NCBI RefSeq assembly: GCF_029227915.1 | Contig: NC_079883.1 | Coordinates: 25,790,001 to 25,854,000 of the forward strand | Source: Hydractinia symbiolongicarpus | Lineage: Eukaryota; Cnidaria; Hydrozoa; Anthoathecata; Hydractiniidae | DNA: 64,000 nt | Reading direction: 5' to 3' | The notes under the pieces: model-generated | Seen by the model: the letters and a program-made list of their open reading frames with translations, nothing else | Databases searched by the model: none | Told to the model about the DNA's origin: nothing | Position numbers and translations under genes: made by a program | Shown here: positions 48,460 through 61,500 of the stretch, in pieces | Layout: each line of letters begins with the position of its first letter | How positions within the stretch are numbered: position 1 is the stretch's first letter

Positions 48460-48960
48460 GTCGTAAAACATAAAGCCAATTGGATAAAGTCAAGACAGAC
48501 AACTCAAACTTCTGTGGCCAAAAAAGACCGTCTGAAAAGACCGTCCTGTCATATTATAAAAAGCGTAGGTTGGTTTTCAGCAGCAACGCTTTATAACAGC
48601 CTTCCAATGGATAATCGACAACAAGTAATTTTCATTTTCCGTTAAAATATTTTTAAACTATTCTTGACATGTTGACAGTTTTGTTGCCTCTGTCCTTCAC
48701 ACTCTTTATTCCAAACGTGCCTTCGATTTTTGTCCTTTTCAATTTTTCTAACTTTACTGATATTTTTTGTATGTAATTTTCATTTCACCTATGAATGTTT
48801 TTAGTGTTTTGTAGTTTTATATTTCATTTTATAGAGACATCGAGGGATATACCCTGTTTATTATTTCCAGGAGGGGCCATAGCTTATATGGAGAGTCCTA
48901 AAGTATTTGATGCTCCATTTTAAGCTAAGCAGACCCAATAAGGGTGGGCGCTCTACAACA
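48460..48960 (+). mobile_element. 3' end of a CR1/L2-like LINE
   Basis: The translation FSAATLYNSLPMDNRQ near 48570-48620 matches the typical C-terminus of CR1/L2/Jockey-type ORF2 proteins (family knowledge). The following 300 bp would be the 3' untranslated region. No RT is present, so the copy is strongly 5' truncated. Confidence 0.45.
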
Positions 48961-50260
48961 CAACTCCCTTAAACTTCCAAAGTCAACAGAGTGCACCATC
49001 TCTCCAATATCCCTCACACCTCTCTCTCCAATATCCCTCACATGTCTCCCGGTAACCCAGGGCTATGGTAACATTCACTTTTCCGTATTAAATCGCCCCC
49101 TGAACCAACGGCGGTAGCCCTTTATGTAACCATATTATCATTCTCTACCCCCACACCCCCACCCCCTCCAAGAAAAAAAAAGACATCAACAAAAAAAACG
49201 TTTTTGCTTTCACAAACCCAGTGCTTTTTTAATATAGTCCTAAAGGTGACAACCACTTGCCAACAACAATTTAGTTTACAGTCAACAACAGTTAATCATA
49301 CCTATTTGCAAGGTGTACTGGTTATTGAGTCTCAGATATGAGAAAGCCATTTTATTTAAATTAAGTCATAAATTGTTTTTATATCGTAACAAAAAAAGAA
49401 GGATGAATAACAGCTTTTAACTCGTATGCAGTGTCAGCGGATCTAAAACTATTGACCAATAATATGACTTTCTTCTATTAGACAAAAAGCAGAACCTGAG
49501 GTTTATCAGCATTGGGACATTTTCAAACAACCTCGTTCCCAGGATCTAGTGGCCCCTGAGTTGTTATATTACGAAAATGCCCTGGGAATTTTTAAAAGCA
49601 TCAACACTGAAACTTTACACTAAGAAGCAGCAAGAAATAAAGATTCGCATTCTGAGAATGAAAACACAAGTTCGGGGTAGTAGTAGACACAAATGATTGG
49701 AAAAAAGTTCTGTTAAGTAATTTTTTGGATAGCATCTCGTTAAAGTCTGCGACATAATGTTGGCAAACTTGGCCATTACATTTTGAAGTGCACCATAAAG
49801 TTAAGTGGTAGCTACATGTTGTGGTCAGCTATGCTTACGACAAAACATAACTTCAACGAAAACGACACATAAACAGTATTTCTCATTTTTGGTGAATAGT
49901 TTGAATAGTGTGAATTAAAATTCTGTTACAACGATTCTCTTATCATTAGATGGCGACATTTGTTGAAATAAACATAACCCATACGATAGGTAATAAGAAT
50001 TACCTTCACAGAGAGAGAGCAACACAACTAATCTAATTGAGATATCACTGCTGAAAAAAGAAGTGATGGTGAGTTGTAAAACCTAAAGCATCTACAACAG
50101 TACTGGAAATAAGACAACATCTTCTGCTACTGGTTGAAAACAAAAACTAAATACCTTGTTCAACCTCTTACACAGTGCTTTCTCCTTGGTAGGTTAAATC
50201 ATTAAATATGAAAATTACAGGTTTATGGGATTGTGAACAAAGAAAGAAATGAAAAAAAAA
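48961..50260. other. gene-free DNA
   Basis: Contains a C/A-rich tract at 49150-49170 and AACCTCGTTCCCAGG at about 49540, a motif repeated inverted at 50323-50338. No gene supported. Confidence 0.4.
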
Positions 50261-50280
50261 TAAGCCATAATCTTTTTCTC

Positions 50281-50338
50281 TTTCTGACAATCCTCGGACA
50301 GCAAGAGATTGTCAGAAAAAGCACTGGGGACGAGGTTG
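50281..50338. repeat. MITE end with hairpin
   Basis: TTTCTGACAATC (50281-50292) and GATTGTCAGAAA (50307-50318) are perfect reverse complements. They are followed by CTGGGGACGAGGTTGG, the inverse of AACCTCGTTCCCAGG at about 49540, a common end type of cnidarian MITEs (recall). Confidence 0.5.
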
Positions 50339-50554
50339 GAGTCAGGCGGTTTCAAGTAAGACTTAGAACCAAAGATACTGTGAGATATGTATGTATATAT
50401 TTCGTCAGAATATTTTTTTTGTACATGTTTGTTCGCGTTTACAATCAAATAATGACTGGAGAAAGTAGAAGACATATTTTGTCTTATCATCAAGCCCCAT
50501 CTAGTTGAGATAGGTTAAAAGGAGGAGGTTAAAACTAACGTAAAAAAAATATTT

Positions 50555-52143
50555 ATATTACCTCTCCGCTTTGTATAATATTCCAATATTTTTCGAAATC
50601 TTATTCTCTACTGTTTGTATATGGCTTTTCCACGACAGGTTTTCGTCAATAAGAGCACCTAAAAAGTTTAAAGAGCGCTTCCTTTTTATGCTAATTTCAT
50701 TTATACATAGATCTGGAAGTTTCAATGGCAAGTCGTCTGAATTAGACTTTTTGCAGAATAGCGTATATTTTGTTTTATTTACATTTAGGGACAGTTTGTT
50801 TGCTTTAAACCATTCATTAATACTATTCAGTTCTTTGTTTACCGTAGTAAAGAGTGTTTTGATATCTTTGTGAGGGTAGAATAAGTTAGTATCATCTGCA
50901 AAAAGAATAAAGTTTATGAGTGTCGATGCATAAGGTAAATCATTAACATATATTAAAAAAAGGAGCGGTCCAAGTATGGAGCCCTGTTGAACTCCACATT
51001 TTACATTTTTGAGTTCAGTCGCATGATTACCGTGAGGAATACATTGTTTTCTGTCTGTTAGATAGTCTTTAAACCAAAGTAAGTTTGAGTCCTGTACTCC
51101 TTAATACTGCAACTTTGATAGTAAAATTTTGTGATTCACGGTATCAAATGCTTTTGAAAGATCAATGAACACCCCAAGTGTAAACATACTTTTATCAAAA
51201 CTTTCTGAAATCTTATTTACCAGTTCGCTTACCGCGTGATCTGTAGAATGTCCTTTTTGAAACCCAAATTGCTTTATGTACAACATATCATTATCAACAA
51301 AATATTTAAAATTCTATTGAACAAAATGCGTTCTAAAATTTTAGAAAAACAAGGTAGTACTGAGATAGGTCTTTAGTTAGTAAGATTGGTGCGATCTCCT
51401 GATTTAAATATTGGTGTTATTCGAGCAATTTTTAATTTTTCGGGTACAATTCCCTGTGTTAAAAATAGATTAAATGCATAAAAAAGGGGAAGCTTAATCA
51501 GATCAAACACATTTTTTATGACGTTGACACTCATTTCATCAATACCAGCACTTTTGTTGCCTTGCAAGCAAGCAGTATTCAATTCGGCCATTGTTAAATT
51601 ATATTCTTCCATCCTACTGTCATACCTTTTCAAATATGAAACAAAATGCTCACTACTCGATGGGTTTTTTTCCGAGAGGCTTAAACCAATGTTTACAAAA
51701 AAATCGTTCAACACATTTGCTATCGATGCTGTGTCATTTATCATTTTCCCATCAAGCGTCAAACATTTAGGTAGATCATTGCTGACATTTTTAGATTTAC
51801 CAATAATTTCCTTAATAATATTCCAAGTTGTTTTAGTGTCATTTCTATACTTTTCAAGTAAAATGGAATAATGATTCATTTTAGAAACTTTTTTTAGTTT
51901 TTCAAATAAATTTTTGTATCCCTTGTGCCTCTTTTTTTTTGAGTATGTTTTCTTTTTTAAAAACTTTTCATATAATCTTTGCTTCTTCTTTGAGGATATA
52001 ATGAGTCCTTTTGTCTTACACGGGCTCAACAGGTTCTTGTTTTTGACAGTTACACGTCTTTTCGGAAATGCTTTTTCGTACTGCGTGTAAATATATTTTA
52101 AAAATAACTCATACGCGCTATTAGCATCTTCGCTTTGCATGAC
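50555..52143 (-). mobile_element. CR1/Jockey-type LINE fragment (reverse transcriptase)
   Basis: The minus strand reads from a Lys-rich linker (52140-51373) with NLPKCLTLDG-like and NDFFVNIG segments and GIDEMSVNVIK, through KIARITPIFKSGD, QFGFQKGHSTDHAV, motif A FIDLSKAFDTVNH, motif B GVQQGSILGPLLF and motif C FADDTNLF, to NFLGALIDENLSWKSHI near 50600. A break near 51370-51290 and a stop near 51105 disrupt it. The endonuclease is missing upstream and the sequence stops early at about 50555, so both ends are truncated. Confidence 0.9.
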
Positions 52144-52262
52144 TAACTCCCGGTATAAGATACTGTAAAAATGTACGCATTAAGACACACACTTATTCGT
52201 TTAAAAAAGCTCTGCATCTATGTCATCCTTTTTTGTCTTTTGTGTTTCTTCTGCCTCTAAGT

Positions 52263-52305
52263 AGCCAGATTACAGGGACCTGTAATCTGGCCCTGTAATC
52301 TGGCT
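52263..52305. repeat. inverted repeat with duplicated right arm upstream of DPP3
   Basis: AGCCAGATTACAGG (52263-52276) can pair with either CCTGTAATCTGG (52279-52290) or CCTGTAATCTGGCT (52292-52305). It lies about 200 bp before the DPP3 start codon, so it may fall in the promoter or 5' leader. Confidence 0.85.
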
Positions 52306-52501
52306 CAACGCAGAAGACGCGTGCGTTCCGTTTCTCGATTTTAACTTTTTACTCACATTTTTTCGACGGTGGAGGAGAGCATGCGATATCTCGGAATTGA
52401 GAAACAAAGAAATGGAAACTTCCTCAAAGCTGTCTTTCACGAAAAGGTAGGAGGTCACTTACCAGCAAGTTCCAGTCACCCAGTGTAACCTGGCTGCAAA
52501 T

Positions 52502-55500
52502 ATGGACCAGTTCACTATTCCTAATTCTGTTCCGGTATGCCAGCTTGAATGTGGAGTTGCCTTTGAGGGTCTTCAACAAAAAGAAAAATTATATGCTCAT
52601 TATTTGTCAAATGCATGCTACCAGGGAGGATTAATTGTTCTTTTACAAACTTCCCCAGAATCGCCAGGTATTTTTATGTTGTTGCAAAGATTATTTTCAG
52701 AGGAAAGACTTGAAGCCTTGAAATCTAAGACTGTGGTTCCTGATGGCAATATAACAGACAATGATTTCCAGGTAGCTAGCTGAAGTTATTGTTAAAATAC
52801 ACTAAATTTAAAATATTTGACCAGCCACAAAAAAAATCGCAATAGTTGTTGCATCTACTTCATTGCTGGTGTCTTATTTGCATTTGTGTTTTTTACTGTA
52901 CACTAACTAGATTGTTAACTATTCAGTCTGGGGATACGCTTATATAAATTTGCTTGATATCACCAAGTGTCGCAAAAATAAGGGGTGAATAAGAGAGTGG
53001 TAGGACAATGGTATAGTATATATAACAAAAATACACCTTGCTGCTTTTTTCCAGTGCATGCTCTGTTTGTTATTTCATTGTAAGTTTACAGCATGTAGAC
53101 ATAAAATTGCGGGGATAACCATATAATTTCCTTGTAAAAATAAGCACTGCCCACTTTTGTCATAACGCAGTACTTTGGGTCCTTCTGCAAAAAGCTGTGA
53201 ACAGCTTCAATAACCCCATGACTACGAAAAACAGACCTAAAACACAAAAATACATTCTAAAAAATTATTTTTCATGAATTTTTGTTTCATTTTTTAACAT
53301 CCCATGAGTTGTTTCTAGGAGTATATCACAGGATTTCCAATGGGTTTCTAGGAGTGGGTGTCACCCCATTGTCATAACCATTTACACCGCCTTTATTTTT
53401 TATCAAAGCACAGTTTTTCAGTGTCAGTTCCAACGTTCCATAACTATTCTTTTCCACAAAATATTAATCTGCTGGAAACAGCAGCCATACTATATAGGTA
53501 AGGAATAACGAGGGTACCGATAAGCTGCATATGCCATATAAAGTGTGGACGTTTTCAGTGAGTTCATTGTTTTAAAAAATATCCAAGTATTCGTCCCAAA
53601 AAACCTGCATAGGCCCCAACAATGCCTGAAAAAAAAGCGTTTTCTCCCAACTGTCGTCCACATGGTATGTTACAAGGAATTGCATTTCGGGAATGCTCCA
53701 GGGGAGTTCTGAAAAGTGCGGGAGGTTTTGAAGGACAACCGCCAATTTAATATGAAAAGTCACCTAAACTGGCCCTTATATATGCAGGCATTTTAGGCTT
53801 ATCGCACCCTCTTAAACAATATTGTGGTCAAAGTTTACACTAATAAATAGTTTACCTTAAATTTTATTTGAATTTCTGCTAGAAAGAAGCTTTTCTGGGT
53901 CAAAGCTCTTCTAAATACTCCTGGAAAATTCCTAGAATTTACTTTTAATAATTAGGTGCGAAACCTGTGGAAAGTGGTTGAAATTTGGAGATATTTATAG
54001 GTCTTGGAATGTTAACAATGTTAAAAATTTAGCTAACGTTAAAAAAAGAAAGAAAGTTTTATTTTTCGCCCAAATGTATACAAAATCTTCAATTCTTTAA
54101 ATAAGTACTAATTTATTTAGTGCACTCAATAGCACATGGTTATATGTAGATCTTTATGCAAGAAGGTTGTTTAAAATATATGTGGTACGCTAATTCGAAT
54201 CATTGTGGTACTTGAAAACTGAAAAATATATTTGAAAAGGTACTAGAATATACTGGAATTTTATTTCAATTTTTACTAGCCTGTATCTCTAATATATTAG
54301 GTGAAATCTAGTGAAGATCACTTATAATTAAGGGCTAAAGGCTCGTAAAATAAGCTAAAGCCTTATAGAATAATTTTCTGCAAAAGTTAAAGAACTCAGA
54401 AAATATACACCATATTGCACTTGGCACAGTGCAAACTAGTACTTATTTTTCAGTATGTATAAAAAATGTCAAATTAGCAAACAAGAAAATGCTTGAAATT
54501 TAATTATCACTACAAGTATAAAGAGATTCCACGATCCTTCTAAAGTTAAATGTTACTTTAACTATCTATCAAGTTACATTGACCAGTTACATATTCGTAA
54601 GTCCTTGTCTGCTACTATGTCTGTAATTTGTTTTAAGGCCAGTTGAGAAATGAAGAAGTCTCTATTCGTATTTGTGTTGGTTAGAAAAATATTGATAAAT
54701 TTGTTAAAATTTATGTAATTGTTGTTATTGTCTATTACTACTTGTAACAACAATTGGATCAATTTTATCTGTCACTCCTATATAAAACATAATTAATATG
54801 CTAATAATGTTCCATATGATTTTGTTTAGGCATTGTTAACTTATGCTGCTGGGTTTTACTCAAACATGGGTAACTATAAATCGTTTGGTGACACAAAAAT
54901 AGTTCCAGCAATAGCACAGGTTAGTTTTTGTGTTGTCATACAGTATGTATCAGGTTGTAGTTTGCAAAAGACTATTTAAAAAAGGTTAACAGGAATGCTT
55001 TTTGTTCATAAGACATGTATGTATTTATTATCTATATATGGCAGGAAAAATTTAAAGCAGTAGTATGGCAAAGTGAAGCATACAAAAAAAACACAAAATT
55101 AATTGAACAGCTATGGGTTGGATGCAGTGGTGCTATGTATAATCTGGATCAAAGAAGAAAAGAACTTGGGCTTGGAAAAAAGGTGATGCTTTTTATTAAG
55201 TTTGTTATCCTGAAAGACATGCAACAGAAAGGATCAAAATGATTGCTGTGAGCAAGCTCTTTATGTTTTTGCTTTTATTGTTACTAGGGACTTTCTACAT
55301 ATTATTCTAGTAATATTACAGAAGAAGATGTAAATTTTGTCCAAGAGTTCATGCAAGAAAAGGTCAGTCTTTCTACTAGCATTACTCTTAGCACTAAATT
55401 TGCCTATTTTAACACAAATCATTAAAGAAACAATCAATTTAAAGCATATTAGACATCATTAGTTTTCTAAAATCTTGGTTAATTGTTATTAATCAATTTT

Positions 55501-58500
55501 TTTTCACTGTGTCTCTTATTTTAACTTTATGTTAGACTAATCATAAAAAAAAAATTAAACAGGATTTTAACTTTGATGTTTAGAAGCTGAGCCCATACAA
55601 CACCCGTCTGTTCAAGGTTGCACAAAAAGATAAAACTGTTAGTTATCAGTTGCGACTAGCATCAGCCGCTGGAGCTGGTATATTTCTGTTCTTGTGCATA
55701 GATAAATCATATTTTTATTTTATTAAAACTGAACAACCAGTTCCATTGTTTACGTAAAGTATATACTCCTTTAAAGCAAACTCTTAATTTTGTTGTTCAT
55801 ATTGTTGTTGCTTTTGTGTGCACAAATGCAACTTTTTTTAATTTTTATTCATCCAAGATTTCCATATTTTGTCACTGCACTACACCCATTCATCATAGTT
55901 GTCCAGGTATTTAGCAAAAATGTCCTCTTGCCATGTCCTGTTTACCTTTAAACCTAAAGATATGTTATTTTTTCCATATCAAAAGTCTGTTCTGGAGTGA
56001 AGCAAATTGCAAACATTGGACTTTGTTAAGATAAGATCTTATTGTGCTTTTAAGTGTATAGGTACCTTTAATCAGGTTGCTGATTTCTTGCAAAAGATAA
56101 AAGATGCTGACTTAAGCATTTGTAGCAGAACATTCCTGCTTTTTTAACTATTAAGGGATGCAGTGTAGCTTAGAATTTCTATACTGTAAACTTAGAGAAT
56201 AAATAGTATATATCTATATAGCAGTTTAATTTTGAAATCTCGTAAACTCCAGGCGATATAGCCAGGTAGCGACTTTGTTCTCTGACTATCAACTGTTCAA
56301 CTGTTGGTAAAAAGTCATGATTTTACTGATCAATGGTTATCTAGGTATGAAGTTAAGTATCTTGCTAACTATACAAAACTGCTAACATTTTTTTTCTAAT
56401 TCTTCAAAAAGGGTCATTGCCACCACTAAAAATGGCAGTAAGTGCTAAATGTGGCACTTGTAATTTCTTTCACTGGATAGCGATTTTGTGGTTTACTTCA
56501 CACATTTTTAAGTGCCAGTAATTGTTACATTTATTCATTCGACTAAGCAACAATCAAGGCAAGTAAAGCGCTTTTCACACAGACCTGTTTGGCTTAATTG
56601 CAATTGCCGACACAATTGCAGGTCAAACAAAGAAATTACCATGAGTAAAAATGATGCCATGTGGTTGTTTGCATGCCATAACTTATTCCAAAATATTCTT
56701 TGCATTTTTTTCATGTTTAAGACAAGTGGGGGACATTTAAACTTGTAAACCGAGTACTGAGTGTGTGATTTAGCAACTCCCTCAGTATTAATTGCCTTGT
56801 TTCTGATTAATTACGTAGGTCAAACTGACATTAAAATGTTCTTAATAATCCCATTATAAGATTTTTTGTAAGCAAGGGATTATTTGCTAACTTTGTGCAA
56901 GTTGCCAAAGGCATATAAAAATCAAATTTACAAGAAACAGCTGCTGAACAAAAATGCTAAGAAAAAATGAATACAAAACTGTGAGAACAAAACATTATTA
57001 ATAATGTTTTAACAACAATTTTATGCGACAAGAACAACTACCCTGAGCACCCTTTATGAATTTGTCAGATCAACATTTAAGAAATGATACATCAAACTTG
57101 ATAACTACAAAGGGACATGACCAACCAAATTACTTGAGTCTGATAAAGTAGATATTATTATTATTATTTTGTTAGTTTTATAAACGGGGTGACCTCGGAC
57201 AACACTTCTAGTTTTAATTCTATATAGAAGCTTAATTTACCATAAGGTTAATCTACCTGTGCCATCTCTGCATTGAGATATTGTTTAATTTTTTTAAAAA
57301 ATTAAAAACATTTGAATTTGCATCTTACATTCAAATATTTAAATTGAAACGTGCAATCAAAGCAAAATAACATTTCATTCTCTCTCTTAAAGTAAAACAA
57401 CATGGTCGATTCTCAAGAAATGTCCCACAAGGGAGAGAAACGTAACTCCTTTTCTATGGAATTTAAAAAGCGAGTAATAAAGTTTGCAGAATCAAATTCC
57501 CACAAAAATGTGGCAATAAAATTTAGTATTGATGTAAAAAGAATTTCTTAATGGTGTCAAAACAAAGACAGGATTTTAACAATGAAAGCTGAATGTTAAC
57601 AACTTGATAAGGCAGCCAAAAAATCAACCAATGAACATTTAGAAATGAGCTGCTGAAATAGATTTTAGAAGGACGTATCGCAAAATGCTTCGCGTTTCTT
57701 GGAAGCTCCTTATGTTCAAAGCCAAGTCACGATTTGATGAGATGTGTGGTAAAGTTAACTCTTTAAAAGATTCAGTCGTGGTTGGTTTGAGAAATTGATG
57801 AAAAGAAATTCTCTTGTACAGTTAAGCACAATTCCCAAAATTTAGGAAGATCTTTGTTCCTCATTTGTTCCTTATTTTGTTATCCATCTTCACAAATTGG
57901 CTATGAAAATTGATTTCAACTCTTCTAATATTATTACAATGGTTATTTGCTAATAGTTAAATAAACAAGCAGGTTACAATAGAGTGGAATAAGGAAGTGA
58001 TCGGATCATTCTCATTTCGAAAAAGGCGTCTTGTGTGGGTACCTTTAAAGCTCACATGAGATTTGAAGGATCACACATGATGAGGTTAAAGTGTCATTAC
58101 CAGGTGGATGTACAAGATACATTCGGGTTCCAGACGTTTACTGGATTTTTTAAATATATTATAAGTGGCTCGAAATGGCATTCACCAAAATACTGAGGCA
58201 GGAAACATTAAACCAACCACCAGGCACATAGTTGTTGAATATCAAAAGATATCCAAGGATCTTTTGTTGATAATTTCAATGGCAGCAGCTTGAACATCAA
58301 GGCGTATGGAAGAGGAGATGGCACAATTTACTGTTTCAAATGAAATAAACCCTGTGCAGCAGGTAAAGATCTTTTAAAAGATTAAACAAACTTGATCAAT
58401 GATCCAGATAATGAGATGGAAGTCAACCTCTTTATTGACCCAATAGAATCTACAGTGAAGAGGAAAACGTCTCATATTCTTCTTGAGGAAGACTGGGATG

Positions 58501-61500
58501 AGGACTCTTTTGGTGATGTTTTGTAAAGTTGTAATTTCAGAAAAAAAAGCACAACAAAATTTTTTATATCAAGGCTCCCCTTTTTAAATAAACGCCAAAC
58601 ACCCTGGGCATTTATTAGATGATTTATGTCATATCTTTTACCTAACTCAATTTTTTTTAATGTGTAATAAAAGAATGTATTATTTTTCTGATTTGCTGTT
58701 TTTTGTCTATGTGTTTTAAAAGCCCAAAAGTATTTCTGAATCAAATTTAACCAATTAGTGAGGGCTAACACTTAGTTTGAGATAAGGAAATACATTACTG
58801 TATTATAAATGTGCTAAAGATTGGAAAGATACCTGTACTTGAATTATTTATCTATCATAGGAGCATGTAACTAAGTATGCAGAGTTACAGTAACTCTGCA
58901 TACTGTAGTTTATGCACCAAGAGGTTTAGTATTAATACAACAATAATTGATTACCTTATGCTGTACTATCAAAATCGCCCAAGGTCTACGTGCTAGTGCA
59001 ATGACTAAGGGTAATATTTTCAGTGCAGCATGGGGTAATCAGTTATTATTGTATTTTTAAGCATCTAAGTTAGATAAAAATAAAAAAAAAAGTTTTGTTT
59101 AGTGTATTTACACTTTAATAATATACTTCAGTACTTTCTTTAACACTCAAGATAAAAATTCAAAACAGCATGCTATGCAGGATTCAAAAGTCCCTGTTGA
59201 CTAAAGCCGTATAAACAAAACATTGCAATGTTTGACACTTACAGAAGAATGTGTAATGTTGAATAGCAACTAAAGTTTAAGTTATAACGAAAATTGACAC
59301 AGGCTTCATATTAAATATGTAATTAAAAAAGAGAAGGATTAAGTCTGAAAATAAGGAATAACTTATTTGTGTTACTATATTTAGTATGTTTAATAAAACT
59401 GGATATCTTCTCATCGTTTTTCATAGGCAATGTAGCTAGATAGTTAACTATGTACAGTAAGATCGATAAAAAACAGTAAAATGTTTTTTATCGATAAATG
59501 TATTGTAGTAGTTAGATATAAAATCATTTCCAGTGCTTCTTGAAATTTTTTTTCCCAAGCTTGTTTACATTTTAATCTACATTTTTTTTGACGGTGGGCA
59601 ATACCTCTCCATATCGGCCCATCATCAAGAACGCTAAGCCAATCAGAATGTCTGAAAACCTGTATTGCTCCCTTGCAAAATCCAGGCAGTTAATAAATAC
59701 TTTTGTGGTAGTAGTATAAATTAGTGAATTTAAGGTTGCATTTGTTAAAATTTCATTATCATCACCATCATCTATGCAGATATACTTTCTACAGAGGATT
59801 AAAATGTAGAACTTAAAATATCTACCTATCTACATCTATGTTGCATCTTGTAGTAAATTCTGGATGACGAGAAGAAAACCAAAATGAAATAAATAATAGA
59901 TGTCAGTTGGAAGTGAATCTTAAAATTTTGGATTTTTTTCAACTCTAACAGACTTTTTTTTTATTTGTCATAGTTTTTTTGTTTTTTAATTATTTATTTA
60001 TTATTTAGTCCAGTGGGGGAAATAGTATTGCCCTAGATATATCCGTGAAAAAATCGGTGGATATATCTAAATATTTTCCACCAAATGTCATTTTCATGGT
60101 TTCATGGTTGCTTTAAAATTTGCCAAATCTTTTTTACCTTTTTCTCTTTCATTTTTGTGTAATTTTCCCACTAAATTGACTTTGAAAGACTTGCAATACT
60201 GTCTTACTTCCTTTTTTCTATGGGCTATGTATCCCTCATATATGTAGGCTACCCGTGCGCGTGTGTGTGACTTTTATAGAGGATATTATTTTGTCTCAGT
60301 GGCTAAATGGCAAAGTTACCATTTTAACATTTTGTACCAAGCAAATAGGGCAAATAGTGCATTAAAATAAGATTAATGAAGTCATTGCATTGCACTTTTA
60401 AGTTAAAGGCTATATAACTTGAAAAAGGATGAAAATAACTAAAGTCGTCTTTTGAGCTGTTAACTAGGGACTAAAATGGAAGCAAAATAGAAGCACTTTC
60501 CCAAAGCTAGGTCAACCCACCTGGTCATTTTTGTCGTCACCAAAATTCAAATGATGGATCTTTTCTGTTGTTCTACCCAAGTGGATTTTTTCAAACCATG
60601 TTCCTATTCCACATGGTGATAACTGCCCTTCAGCATATTTGATTTTGTGATTAAATTTGTTTTAGTTTATTAATTTTCAGACTTCCCAGCTTCATTTTTT
60701 ATTATATTTTTTTTATAGAGAAAGCTGGTGAAGATGACGACGTACACCAGCACTTAGGATGTTCCACATTTAAAGATTTTAAAGTGGAAGTAACCAGAGG
60801 AGATTATTCTGAGTTGCTACAGCGCACAGTGACTTATTTAAACAAGGCAAAGGTATTATCTTCTGAGTTGCACGATAGTATCAAGTAACAATTAATTTTA
60901 AGTGTTAGTTTTCACATAAAGTTAAGGCTAAATTTAGAGCCTGTTTACTGATGACTGATAACAACAGATAACAACTGAATATTTTGCAAAATTATAGCGA
61001 ACTGTGCTAGTTCTGTTACTTCAAGGCTTGTATATATTTCTTACAGGAATACGCTGCTAATGAAAATGAGGTCCAGATGATTGAATATTATATTAAGGCA
61101 TTCACTTTTGGAAGTATTAATGCCCATAAGGATGGCTCCAGATATTGGATAAAAAATAAAGGTCCGGTAATTGAAACGTAAGTTAAATAAAGGTCCAGCC
61201 ATTAAAACGTAAGTTAAATAGACCTGAAACTCCTACTAGTCAACAACATTTTGAATACAAGAATGACTCGTCTCGTAGAATGATCTTATAGAACATAGCA
61301 AATAATTTCTTTATTTACAATGCCATTTTAAGAATCTCTAAAATGCACTGAATTTAAGAAGTATTTATGCTCTTATTCTTTTCTAAGCTCTACCCCGTAT
61401 AAATAAAACCTGCTTAATTTCATGTTCTATTTACAAAAATTCAAATTTAAGCTTAGTCGAAATAAGATAGCTCTTGGCAAAACACGCCAAAATATAGTGT

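Larger units (their letters stand above)
55678..60718 (+). other. DPP3 intron 5
   Basis: A 5-kb intron holding a transposase fossil at 57401-58526 and two strong hairpins at 58874-58904 and 59462-59495. No other gene was recognised on either strand. Confidence 0.85.

Noticed and set aside
53572-53763. 63-codon minus-strand frame resembling the frame at 11720-12088
   Set aside because: The resemblance is due to a shared dispersed repeat and not to a common protein.
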